Shown here piece after piece: positions 8,298 to 15,785 of a stretch of DNA of 64,000 nt (position 1 is its first letter; each line of letters starts with the position of its first letter). Location: positions 2,170,001-2,234,000 of the forward strand of contig NZ_CP017671.1 of assembly GCF_001874625.1 (NCBI RefSeq), read 5' to 3'. This stretch comes from Providencia rettgeri (lineage in GTDB: Bacteria; Pseudomonadota; Gammaproteobacteria; Enterobacterales; Enterobacteriaceae). Made by a program: the position numbers and the translations under genes. The notes under the pieces are model-generated. The model saw only the letters and a program-made list of their open reading frames with translations, searched no databases and was not told the DNA's origin.

Positions 8298-9077
8298 ATG
8301 AAATCTTACTGTTGGTTGTTGTTTTTGTGTTATATGTTTTTAACAGGGTGTTCTACTCAATTTAAATCAGATGAAAAAACAAATCGTTTAAAATTCAGTA
8401 TCCAACATGCCAATACTATTCCTATTAAAGATTCCGTTGAACCACTTGCTGTTTCCGACATGTTGCCTGGCGATATTCTTTTGTCTTCAGCGACAGGGTT
8501 AAACTCGTGGGGAATTAGGCTATTTAGTATTAGTGGTGTAAGTCATGCATCTATTTATTTGGGACTTGGTGAGGTTGCTGAATCTGTTGGCAGTGGTGTG
8601 AGAGTTATTTCATTGAACCAAGCCGTAAGGGATTCGAATAATATGGTGGTATTGCGACAGTCGGGTCTTACATCACTACACGCAGATAAATTACGTGAAT
8701 TTTCGATGCGTAATGATGGGCGTAAATATAATTATAAAGGTATTGTGATGATAGCCCCTTGGATGGTGACAAAAAGAATATGTGAACTACCATTAATTGG
8801 TGAAACAATACGCAATTTTTGTCTACAGACGTTAGCTAAAGTCCAGTTAGGTGATGACGTAGACCAAGCAAATGGTTTCTTTTGTTCTCAGTTCGTTATT
8901 GATGCATACAAATATGCAGGTATTCCTTTATTTGAAGGAAATTCATCATGGATAACCCCAGCAGATATATTACATATGCGTACAGGGGATGTGCCAACGT
9001 TTATGCCAACTCAGCGCTTAGTTTATGTTGGCCATTTGAAATCGTGGAGCTTCAGTAACGCTATCTTTAAAAAATAG
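8298..9077 (+). CDS. YaeF-like lipoprotein, permuted papain-fold (YiiX/YebB) family
   Basis: A lipoprotein with signal peptide and lipobox LTGC. The body matches E. coli YaeF across its length: PGDILLSSATGLNSWGIR, the catalytic-type VSHASIYLG (histidine), GFFCSQFVIDAY (cysteine), then WITPADILHMRTGDV. This is the permuted NlpC/P60-like cysteine peptidase or amidase superfamily, probably acting on the envelope; the substrate is unknown. In-frame ATGs occur at 8274 and 8298. The 8298 start gives a standard-length signal peptide with the lipid-modified cysteine at residue 18, so I prefer it, though neither ribosome site is strong. Confidence 0.83.
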   Translation: MKSYCWLLFLCYMFLTGCSTQFKSDEKTNRLKFSIQHANTIPIKDSVEPLAVSDMLPGDILLSSATGLNSWGIRLFSISGVSHASIYLGLGEVAESVGSGVRVISLNQAVRDSNNMVVLRQSGLTSLHADKLREFSMRNDGRKYNYKGIVMIAPWMVTKRICELPLIGETIRNFCLQTLAKVQLGDDVDQANGFFCSQFVIDAYKYAGIPLFEGNSSWITPADILHMRTGDVPTFMPTQRLVYVGHLKSWSFSNAIFKK

Positions 9078-9252
9078 CGCATTGTTTTACAAGCAAAAAA
9101 AAGGCCAACGTATTAAGTTGGCCTGCTAAACTGGAAGCAATGTGAGCAATGTCGTTTGTGATAAACTTGAGTAATTTACTCAAGTATTCACGAGGTAAAA
9201 GATAACCATTCTCATTTAATAAATCAACCCCTTTTTTTGTATTGCTACTCAT
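9067..9252 (-). CDS. Possible small protein from a non-stop transcript, or small RNA
   Basis: An open frame of 61 codons starting MSSNTKKGVDLLNENGYLL with an amphipathic middle (LSKLLKFITNDIAHIASSLA). A clean Rho-independent terminator lies inside the frame (9095-9124), so a normal transcript would end near codon 51 without a stop codon, as in arfA mRNA of E. coli. The sequence does not resemble ArfA. The alternative is that the terminator ends a small RNA and the frame is accidental. The ribosome site is weak (AAAG). Confidence 0.35.
   Translation of the reverse strand: MSSNTKKGVDLLNENGYLLPREYLSKLLKFITNDIAHIASSLAGQLNTLAFFLLVKQCAIF
9095..9124 (-). terminator. Rho-independent terminator on the minus strand
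   Basis: On the minus strand AGGCCAAC pairs with GTTGGCCT (9124-9117 and 9109-9102) with a 7-base loop, then eight T in a row (9102-9095). On the plus strand there is no T run, so it does not end the lipoprotein transcript. It implies a minus-strand transcript starting between 9125 and about 9400. Confidence 0.85.
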
Positions 9253-9409
9253 TCTTTATTTCTACTGATTTATTTTATTTATGCATGAAAAACAATTAGT
9301 TAATGCTAATTAAGCTGTTTTTTTGTATTTTTACTAATAATTTTATTTAAAAAAAATCGTTTAATGCGATTATTTCAGCCTAGATAATCGACTAAAGAGT
9401 GTATTCAGT

Positions 9410-10348
9410 ATGAGAAAACTAAAAATTGGTGTCGTAGGTTTAGGCTCAATTGCGCAAAAGGCGTACTTACCCATCTTAACCAAGGAAGATAATTGGGAAT
9501 TAATAGGCGCATTTTCGCCGAATCAATCGAAAGCCAGATTAGTTTGTGACAGATATCGAATAGAGCTATTTAGTCGTCTTGATTCTCTCGCTCAGCAGTG
9601 TGATGCGGTTTTTGTACATAGTGCTACTGCAAGCCACTATGAGGTCATAAAAAGGTTATTAGATTTAAATGTGCATGTTTATGTCGATAAACCATTAACT
9701 GAGCAGATTGAACAGTCTGAGCAATTAATTGAATTAGCAGACCTTCGACAGAAAGGGTTAATGGTTGGTTTTAATCGCCGGTTTTCACCTTTCTACATGG
9801 CTTTAAAATATGACTTACAAAATATTTCTTCACTTCGTATGGAAAAACATCGTACGAACAGTGTTGGACCAAAAGATGTTAGGTTCACATTATTAGATGA
9901 TTACTTGCATGTGGTCGACACCGTAATTTGGATGGCGGGGGCTGACTCAGAGGCGAAATTAATCAGTGGAAATATTCAAGCAACATCACAAGGTGAACTT
10001 TTTTACGCGGAACACCATATACAAGCAGGGCTATGTTGGCTAACGACATCTATGCATCGAAAAGCTGGGAGCCAACAAGAGAAATTGATTGCTGTGGCAG
10101 AAGATAGCATACACCAAATAACCAATATGAATCATTGGCGAAGTGAAGACGGCACTGGTATTCATGAGGCAAATCCCGGAAGTTGGGATTCAACCTTACT
10201 ACAACGTGGTTTCGATGGGGCAATTCGTCACTTTATTGACTCGGTTTCAAACCAGTCTCAACCATTGATCAGTGGTGAGCAGGCGATTATGGCTCAAAGG
10301 CTGGTTGAAAAAATGATTTTAGAATCAAAGCAAATGGCGAATACTTAA
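9410..10348 (+). CDS. mviM: Gfo/Idh/MocA family oxidoreductase MviM (YceM)
   Basis: A 312-residue NAD(P)-dependent oxidoreductase-like protein closely matching E. coli MviM/YceM in length and motifs. The N-terminal Rossmann fold starts KIGVVGLGSIAQKAYLP, then VFVHSATASHYEV, the VDKPL motif with the conserved lysine, and GFNRRFSPFY. The C-terminal domain contains SVGPKDVRFTLLDDYLHVVDT. The substrate is unknown; the name comes from a disputed virulence link in Salmonella. It is followed by a VOC-family gene on the same strand 74 bp later. Confidence 0.9.
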   Translation: MRKLKIGVVGLGSIAQKAYLPILTKEDNWELIGAFSPNQSKARLVCDRYRIELFSRLDSLAQQCDAVFVHSATASHYEVIKRLLDLNVHVYVDKPLTEQIEQSEQLIELADLRQKGLMVGFNRRFSPFYMALKYDLQNISSLRMEKHRTNSVGPKDVRFTLLDDYLHVVDTVIWMAGADSEAKLISGNIQATSQGELFYAEHHIQAGLCWLTTSMHRKAGSQQEKLIAVAEDSIHQITNMNHWRSEDGTGIHEANPGSWDSTLLQRGFDGAIRHFIDSVSNQSQPLISGEQAIMAQRLVEKMILESKQMANT

Positions 10349-10422
10349 TTAAATAGTTAGAGTTAAATATAAAGTCGATTATCATTTTTTTATTTCAGCA
10401 GCCATGATAGTGAGATCCCCAT

Positions 10423-10860
10423 ATGCTAAACTTAACAAATAGTTCAGAGGTGTTATTTATTGCGGGTTTTGGCCCCATTGTTGTTGATCACCCAATGAGT
10501 CAGCATTTTTATTTGGATGTACTAAAACTGCCCTTAAAACCAATAGAAGAGGGGAGTCAGTATTTGACTTGTGAGCAAGATGCTCTCAATGGAACTAAAC
10601 ATTTTGCACTTTGGCCGATTGAGCAAGCAGCATTGTCTTGTTTTAAAGAACGACAATGGCCAGTTGAAATTCCTATCCCCCAAAGTTGGATGGAATTTGA
10701 AGTTTCAGATATTGATAAAATCACTCAAACTTGCCTCGAACATGGCTATAAATTATTAGTCTCTAATCAAATTGAGCCTTGGGGACAAACGGTAACTCGT
10801 TTGTTAAGTCCTGAAGGTATTCTTATTGGATTAACAGTTACACCTTGGTTAAGAGAATAG
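10423..10860 (+). CDS. VOC (glyoxalase/bleomycin resistance fold) family protein
   Basis: A 145-residue single-domain vicinal-oxygen-chelate protein. The characteristic elements are an early D..SQHFYLDVLKLPL helix-strand unit and a late second half, WMEFEVSDIDKITQTC followed by WGQTVTRLLSPEGILIGL. Metal-ligand positions are hard to assign and the substrate cannot be predicted. It may be cotranscribed with mviM. Confidence 0.78.
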   Translation: MLNLTNSSEVLFIAGFGPIVVDHPMSQHFYLDVLKLPLKPIEEGSQYLTCEQDALNGTKHFALWPIEQAALSCFKERQWPVEIPIPQSWMEFEVSDIDKITQTCLEHGYKLLVSNQIEPWGQTVTRLLSPEGILIGLTVTPWLRE

Positions 10861-10971
10861 TTTTAAATTATCGCTAGAGATCTCATTTATCTTTGTGAAT
10901 GAGAGACATTCTTAGCTAATTGTTTATAATTTTATGGTAAATCTTAATTTTAACTATTTTGTGGAGGGGTT

Positions 10972-11400
10972 ATGTATAAAACGATTCTGGTCCCTATTGA
11001 TTTAACTGAAGATGAATTAACCAGTAAAGCGGTTCGTCATGCTGTCAATCTTGCAAAACAATCGGGTGCTAACATTCATCTTATTCACGTTTTGCCTATA
11101 TCATCTGCAATTATTAATGCCTATGCTTTGGGTTACATGGAAATAAAAGACCGTGCAACAGTTAAAGCAGAAGAGGATATGAAAATGCTAATGGATTCTA
11201 TAGATCTACCTCATGATCATGTTAGCTACACCATTACATTTGGTTCCCCTCGTGATGAAGTGATTAATACTGCAAAGGATATCAATGCTGATATTATTGT
11301 CATTGGTTCACGCCGCCCGAATATCACGACTCATCTTTTAGGCTCTACAGCTGCGGGTATTGTTCGTTACGCAGAAACTTCAGTGCTTGTTGTTCGTTAA
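10972..11400 (+). CDS. Universal stress protein, UspF-like
   Basis: A 142-residue UspA-superfamily protein with start MYKTILVPIDLTEDELT and end HLLGSTAAGIVRYAETSVLVVR, very close to E. coli UspF/UspG. The nucleotide-binding signature G-2x-G-9x-G(S/T) is seen as IGSRRPNITTHLLGSTA, so it probably binds ATP. A GGAGGGG ribosome site precedes it and a TATAAT-like element is at 10926. A terminator follows at 11411. A paralogue lies at 12029. Confidence 0.9.
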   Translation: MYKTILVPIDLTEDELTSKAVRHAVNLAKQSGANIHLIHVLPISSAIINAYALGYMEIKDRATVKAEEDMKMLMDSIDLPHDHVSYTITFGSPRDEVINTAKDINADIIVIGSRRPNITTHLLGSTAAGIVRYAETSVLVVR

Positions 11401-11410
11401 TTTACAGATA

Positions 11411-11440
11411 AGAACCTACCTATAAATGTAGGTTCTTTCT
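11411..11440 (+). terminator. Rho-independent terminator
   Basis: AGAACCTAC/GTAGGTTCT (11411-11419 and 11428-11436) with an 8-base loop, followed by TTCT, after the first usp gene. Confidence 0.7.
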
Positions 11441-11521
11441 AAATAGGATTTCTTTAGTTATAAATTTAGTGGGTAAAGTATAGAATCTATTTTATTTATA
11501 GTAAGGAATTTTTGAATCCCT

Positions 11522-11857
11522 ATGGAAAAATTTTCAAAAGAATTATTACGTATTGAGTATTTCTTGCTTCGAGTTTTGCGTTTTTATTTGTTATCGCTTT
11601 TGGTGTTTTTCCTCGGGTTATTGCCCGGTATTATCGGTTTCTATTGTATAGAAGGTCACTCACTGATTGAGTCAATGCTAAATGCATTATCAATGCTAAG
11701 TGGGCAACCAATAGAGCCTGCACCGATTACGCGTGCTGGTCGCTTTTTTATTGCTATTTATGGTTTATTTCTACAAAGTGTTTTTATTATCAGTATTGGC
11801 TTGATTGTAACACCCTTTATTCATCGTATTTTGCATAAATGGCATTTAGAAGAATAG
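11522..11857 (+). CDS. Small two-helix membrane protein, ion-channel-like layout
   Basis: A 111-residue inner-membrane protein of no family I can name. A first hydrophobic segment lies at about residues 19-42. A re-entrant-like loop follows (IESMLNALSMLSGQPIEPAP), then GRFFIAIYGLF and a second membrane segment (about 75-98), then a basic tail ending HRILHKWHLEE. The order helix, pore-like loop, P..P..GR, helix is that of two-helix K+ channels, but the TVGYGD filter is absent; SGQP occupies the equivalent place. It sits between two usp genes. Channel function is only inference. Confidence 0.7.
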   Translation: MEKFSKELLRIEYFLLRVLRFYLLSLLVFFLGLLPGIIGFYCIEGHSLIESMLNALSMLSGQPIEPAPITRAGRFFIAIYGLFLQSVFIISIGLIVTPFIHRILHKWHLEE

Positions 11858-12028
11858 GTCTATTTTTTGTCGTAATGTTAGGGAAGTTCACAGCTTTTTT
11901 ACAATAGAAATACTATACTTTTATCGATGAAATAGTAAATATTCACCCGCACTTCCTAACGATTAAATCGTAAAAACTAACTAAAATACGGTTTAAAAGA
12001 GGATAAACACAATTAAAGAGGGCATCAT

Positions 12029-12466
12029 ATGTATAAGACAATTTTGGTTCCCGTGGATATATCTGAAGATGTACTAACAGATAACGCATTAAAACATGCT
12101 GTTTACTTGGCTAAAATGACTAATGCGACAATTCACTTATTTCACTCAGTACCTGATGTTTCAAGGTTCTCTATGAGCTATAGTTATCATTATGATTTAC
12201 TGTCTTCTTTCGCTAAAAAAGCAGTAGAACGTTCTGAAGAGCAATTAAAAGAAATTATTGAAAAAATTGATTACCCTTCAGACAAAATCACTTATAAGGT
12301 TGAATTTGGTTCACCAAGAGATAAAGTGTTATCAGAAGCTGAAAGTATTAATGCTGATTTAATTGTAATAGGTTCTCGTAATCCGAGTATTTCAACCCAT
12401 TTATTAGGTTCTAATGCTTCAGGTATTGTTTCTTACGCTAAAATATCAGTACTTGTTGTTCGCTAG
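12029..12466 (+). CDS. Universal stress protein, UspF-like paralogue
   Basis: A 145-residue paralogue of the gene at 10972: start MYKTILVPVDISEDVLT, nucleotide loop IGSRNPSISTHLLGSNA, end VSYAKISVLVVR. The two probably arose by duplication around the membrane gene between them. GAGGG precedes the ATG, and a strong terminator follows at 12491. The family takes part in stress survival; a specific role is unknown. Confidence 0.88.
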   Translation: MYKTILVPVDISEDVLTDNALKHAVYLAKMTNATIHLFHSVPDVSRFSMSYSYHYDLLSSFAKKAVERSEEQLKEIIEKIDYPSDKITYKVEFGSPRDKVLSEAESINADLIVIGSRNPSISTHLLGSNASGIVSYAKISVLVVR

Positions 12467-12490
12467 AAAGAAATGCAAGTAAGAATAAAA

Positions 12491-12520
12491 ATACAGCCTA
12501 ATTCTAGGCTGTATTTTTTT
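12491..12520 (+). terminator. Rho-independent terminator
   Basis: Perfect 10-bp stem ATACAGCCTA/TAGGCTGTAT with a 4-base loop, followed by T6, after the second usp gene. Confidence 0.9.
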
Positions 12521-12541
12521 AGGTGATATATATGAACGAAA

Positions 12542-12835
12542 CTACTTCGTTTTGACCGCTTCTTTCGCTTGTTCAATAGCTTTAAGGGCTTGGCTACAGG
12601 CTTGCTCTTGGGCATCATCGGGGTAGCTTGCTAATGCCTTTTTCGCCTCTTCTAATTGGGATTTCATTAAGGCAATTTGCTCTCCCGCATTAGCTTCGTC
12701 TTTGTATTGTTCTTCTGCTTGTTTAACCAGATCATTCATTTCTTTAAAATAGGTATCACATGTTGGCCCTGCACTTGCATTAAAAGCGGTTAGAGCCACA
12801 AATAGACCACAGATTAACGGAAGAGTTCTTTTCAT
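12542..12835 (-). CDS. Small periplasmic protein (DUF5339-like)
   Basis: A 97-residue secreted protein. A signal peptide MKRTLPLICGLFVALTAFNASA is followed by a helical, acidic and lysine-rich mature region with two cysteines (CDTYFKEMNDL and QACSQALKAIEQ) that probably form a disulfide between two helices. It resembles the DUF5339 family, function unknown. I moved the start from 12904 to 12835 because the longer form would place the signal peptide internally; the adjacent ATG at 12838 is equally possible. Confidence 0.72.
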   Translation of the reverse strand: MKRTLPLICGLFVALTAFNASAGPTCDTYFKEMNDLVKQAEEQYKDEANAGEQIALMKSQLEEAKKALASYPDDAQEQACSQALKAIEQAKEAVKTK

Positions 12836-12994
12836 CATAATTTCGCTTTTAAAAGTCATAATATAATCAGGATAACATTCCATATAAAAAAACGCACCAC
12901 TCAAAGGTTGCTAATGTTTTTAAGATATAAAAATTACATACATATTAAGACTATTCCTTTCCATAACTTGGCGTTATAGCATATTTTGCAAAAT

Positions 12995-13013
12995 AGAAAT
13001 GATAATCATTCTT
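12995..13013. promoter_or_regulatory. Probable Fur box
   Basis: AGAAATGATAATCATTCTT closely matches the 19-bp Fur consensus (core AATGATAATCATT complete). It overlaps the start of a -35 element TTGACT (13012-13017) with TACATT as -10 (13036-13041), upstream of the gene at 13074. Confidence 0.75.
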
Positions 13014-13029
13014 GACTTAGTGCAGTGAA

Positions 13030-13053
13030 AAAGTGTACATTCAAGTACACTTT
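13030..13053. promoter_or_regulatory. Inverted repeat, candidate repressor operator
   Basis: AAAGTGTAC (13030-13038) and GTACACTTT (13045-13053) form a perfect 9-bp inverted repeat with a 6-base spacer covering the -10 region of the promoter for the gene at 13074. The nearby TetR-family gene is an obvious but unproven candidate binder. Confidence 0.55.
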
Positions 13054-13073
13054 ATTGGTATGAGAGAATAACT

Positions 13074-13475
13074 ATGGCAAATAAAATTATGGTCAGCACA
13101 GAGAACTGGCCTGTCTGTGTAATGAATACCTTTCCTACATCAATGGATGAAACACGCTTATGGGTAGAGGAAATGGATTTACTATTAGCGAGAAGAGAGC
13201 AATTTGTGTTGGTTTATCCGCCAATTGCCGTGCAAGAAAAACCATCGAGGGAAGATATGGAAGGGATGAAATATGTACGCCGTTGGCTAAAATATGCAAA
13301 AGAACCTATGGAACAACATTGCCGTGCCATGGTTGTGACGTTGCAACCAGATGGCAGCGATAAAGAAGAAAAAGAACGTATGGCACCTATGTTATCAGAA
13401 TTGTATGGTCCTGAAGTTTTGTTAGCCGTTGATGTTAAAACAGCCAAAGAGCAAGCTGAGTTAGCTTTAATTTAG
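13074..13475 (+). CDS. Hypothetical cytoplasmic protein behind a Fur box
   Basis: A 133-residue soluble protein with no signal or membrane segment. It begins MANKIMVSTENWPVCVMNTF and contains FVLVYPPIAVQEKPSRED and DGSDKEEKERMAPMLSELYG. The alternation of strands and helices recalls SpoIIAA/STAS-like proteins, but I cannot place it in a family. A Fur box and an inverted repeat overlap its promoter, suggesting induction in iron limitation and possibly a second regulator. It ends exactly where the convergent TetR gene ends (13475/13476). Confidence 0.75.
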   Translation: MANKIMVSTENWPVCVMNTFPTSMDETRLWVEEMDLLLARREQFVLVYPPIAVQEKPSREDMEGMKYVRRWLKYAKEPMEQHCRAMVVTLQPDGSDKEEKERMAPMLSELYGPEVLLAVDVKTAKEQAELALI

Positions 13476-14114
13476 TTATATTGCAGTGGAACTTATTTTG
13501 CGTATATAGCTGGCAATGATATCAACAGAAAGGGTGATTTGTTGTTCAATAAATTCATCGCTAGGTTTGAAATCAGCGACACAAAAAGTTGTAATGAATA
13601 CATCCGCTTTTAACATTTCTAGGAAACGGGAAGAAATACTTAGGAGTGTTGTTTCATCCACTTTAACATCAGGTAATTGACTGAGTTTTTGTGTGAGTGA
13701 ACGGTAGCTTTTTACAGGGCCTTGTTCAAAAAAGGCCTGACTGATTTCGGGGAATCGGTTATATTCGCCAAGAATTAGCCGATATAAACCAATGGATTGT
13801 GGCTTAAGGACATTCAAGAGAAAGCGGGAACCGTAAAATGATAAAACCATTTCAATGGTATCAAGTTTTGGAGCTTTTTCATTTGGCTCAATAAAGATGT
13901 CATCTATCATAGCGGCAACCACGGCTGCAAATAACCCTTCTTTATCACCAAAGTTTTTGTACAGGGTAGAACGAGAACCACCCGCCCGCTCAATAATCAT
14001 ATCCAAAGTCGCCCCTTCAAAACCATACTGAAGAAAAATATCAGCAGCGGCAGTGATTAATGCTTGATTACGGCGTTTCCCTTTTGGGGTTTTAGCCACT
14101 AATGGGTTATTCAT
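13476..14114 (-). CDS. TetR/AcrR-family transcriptional regulator
   Basis: A 212-residue repressor. The N-terminal TetR HTH domain (about residues 12-60) reads RRNQALITAAADIFLQYGFEGATLDMI followed by ERAGGSRSTLYKNFGDKEGLF, the canonical signature. The C-terminal helical domain (RLILGEYNRFPEISQAFFEQGP) resembles the AcrR/TetR C-terminal family that binds hydrophobic ligands. It converges on the Fur-box gene and diverges from yjjPB, so either could be a target. Confidence 0.9.
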   Translation of the reverse strand: MNNPLVAKTPKGKRRNQALITAAADIFLQYGFEGATLDMIIERAGGSRSTLYKNFGDKEGLFAAVVAAMIDDIFIEPNEKAPKLDTIEMVLSFYGSRFLLNVLKPQSIGLYRLILGEYNRFPEISQAFFEQGPVKSYRSLTQKLSQLPDVKVDETTLLSISSRFLEMLKADVFITTFCVADFKPSDEFIEQQITLSVDIIASYIRKISSTAI

Positions 14115-14266
14115 AAATGATTAATCTTCCCCTTTTTACTCAACAACAAAATAATGTTATCAATTTTACCAAAATAGTTTGAATCAAGTCACCTTATTCG
14201 CGCTTTTACCTGAAAGAGATCATAAATTCAACGTATGTTTAGCTCTATGATATTTTAGAGGTTAAC

Positions 14267-14350
14267 ATGTTTAAGTCGATATCTGAATGGATGTCATTAG
14301 GGGGACGAGATGGTAGGGTGTGCAACAGAGCAAAACGTCAGCGAGAATGA
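14267..14350 (+). CDS. Possible upstream ORF overlapping yjjP
   Basis: A 27-codon ORF with a good ribosome site (AGAGG 5 bases before the ATG) that starts [16 protein letters not shown], ends in a basic RAKRQRE tail, and overlaps the first 41 bases of yjjP in another frame. It may couple or tune yjjP translation, or may be chance. Confidence 0.28.
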   Translation: MFKSISEWMSLGGRDGRVCNRAKRQRE

Positions 14351-15119
14351 ATCAATTAATAAGCAGAGAGAAATAACCAGGCTGTGTATCGAGTGTGGTT
14401 TACTTCTCTTACAGCATGGTGCCGAAAGTATGTTAGTTGAACAACTTACGACACGTGTTGGTATTGCTCTTGGGGCAAGTCAGGTTGATAGTGCAATTTC
14501 ATCGAATTCACTGGTATTGACCACAATTATTGATGGGCGTTGTTTAACATCCACTCGTCGTATTATTGATCGTGGGATTAACATGCATGTTGTTACTGAG
14601 GTTCAACATGCGGTGATCCTTGTAGAGCATCATTTATTAGACAGTAAACAATTGCAGAAAAAACTGTCGTTAATTAAACCGTTACGTTACCCCCGATGGT
14701 TAATGGTATTCATGGTGGCATTATCTTGTGCTTGTTTTAGTACCTTAAATGGCGGGGGCTGGGAAAGTGCATTGATTACATTTATAGCCAGTGGATGTGC
14801 GATGTATATTCGCCAAGTCTTAACGTCTCACCAAATGAACCCGTTGATTAATTTCTGTATGACTGCGTTTGTTGCCACCTCCGTTTCAGGCCTATTGTTG
14901 AAGATCCCATATTTGGCGGTTACAGAAACCATCTCGATGGCAGCAAGCGTATTGCTGTTAGTGCCTGGTTTTCCGTTGATCAATGCGGTTGCTGATATGT
15001 TCAAAGGGCATGTCAATACAGGGGTTGCACGTTGGACCATGGCAAGTTTGCTGACATTAGCGACATGTATTGGTGTGGTAGTTGCTATGACAATATGGGA
15101 TTTAAGAGAATGGGCATAA
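14310..15119 (+). CDS. yjjP: Succinate exporter subunit YjjP (ThrE-like)
   Basis: A 269-residue inner-membrane protein matching E. coli YjjP, which works with YjjB to export succinate. The N-terminal cytoplasmic domain (residues 20-130: [45 protein letters not shown]) is followed by about five membrane helices and the conserved [30 protein letters not shown] precedes the ATG. It overlaps yjjB by 10 bases, so the pair is translationally coupled. Confidence 0.94.
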   Translation: MVGCATEQNVSENESINKQREITRLCIECGLLLLQHGAESMLVEQLTTRVGIALGASQVDSAISSNSLVLTTIIDGRCLTSTRRIIDRGINMHVVTEVQHAVILVEHHLLDSKQLQKKLSLIKPLRYPRWLMVFMVALSCACFSTLNGGGWESALITFIASGCAMYIRQVLTSHQMNPLINFCMTAFVATSVSGLLLKIPYLAVTETISMAASVLLLVPGFPLINAVADMFKGHVNTGVARWTMASLLTLATCIGVVVAMTIWDLREWA

Positions 15120-15580
15120 GTTTTCTACTTGAATTAGCTGAAAAGATGGCGTTAGCTGCAATCCCTGCGGTAGGTTTTGCTATGGTATTTAATGTTCCTG
15201 CTAGAGCATTAAAATATTGTGCATTATTAGGCGCGATTGGTTATGGCTCTAGAATTGTATTAATTGAATTTGGTTTACAAATAGAATGGGCCAGTTTTGT
15301 ATCCGCTATACTCGTTGGGGTGATTGGTATTCAGTGGTCTCGCTGGTGGTTAGCACACCCTAAGGTTTTTACTGTCGCTGCGGTGATACCGATGTTTCCG
15401 GGAATTAGTGCTTATATTGCGATGATTTCGGTCGTGAAAATCTCTCAATTTGGTTATAACCCTGAGTTAATTGAGGTTTTAGTCACTAATTTTCTCAAAG
15501 CATCTTTTATCGTTGGGGCATTATCTATTGGTATCTCGTTACCTGGCTTATGGCTTTACCGCAAAAGGCCGAGTGTTTAA
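15110..15580 (+). CDS. yjjB: Succinate exporter subunit YjjB (ThrE C-terminal-like)
   Basis: A 156-residue membrane protein matching E. coli YjjB. It contains [38 protein letters not shown] and [20 protein letters not shown], and ends [11 protein letters not shown]. The start at 15110 ([12 protein letters not shown]) matches the E. coli N-terminus and overlaps the end of yjjP. An in-frame upstream start at 15032 would lie wholly inside yjjP and is unlikely. Confidence 0.94.
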   Translation: MGISFLLELAEKMALAAIPAVGFAMVFNVPARALKYCALLGAIGYGSRIVLIEFGLQIEWASFVSAILVGVIGIQWSRWWLAHPKVFTVAAVIPMFPGISAYIAMISVVKISQFGYNPELIEVLVTNFLKASFIVGALSIGISLPGLWLYRKRPSV

Positions 15581-15785
15581 TGATAAATTAAAAGTAACAG
15601 TTTCTACTAACTTTGCATAAATTCTCATCATGGTTTTAATAGATAAAATTGAGTGACTCCTGATACCATTTGTGTTTTTATTTGATTAGAATAGATGTAT
15701 ATTTTCTTATATACTTTAAGGTGTTAGCGTTAATCCTATCACCTTATTCTTATTTTTTGCTGCTATTCTAGTCATCGGTGCTATT

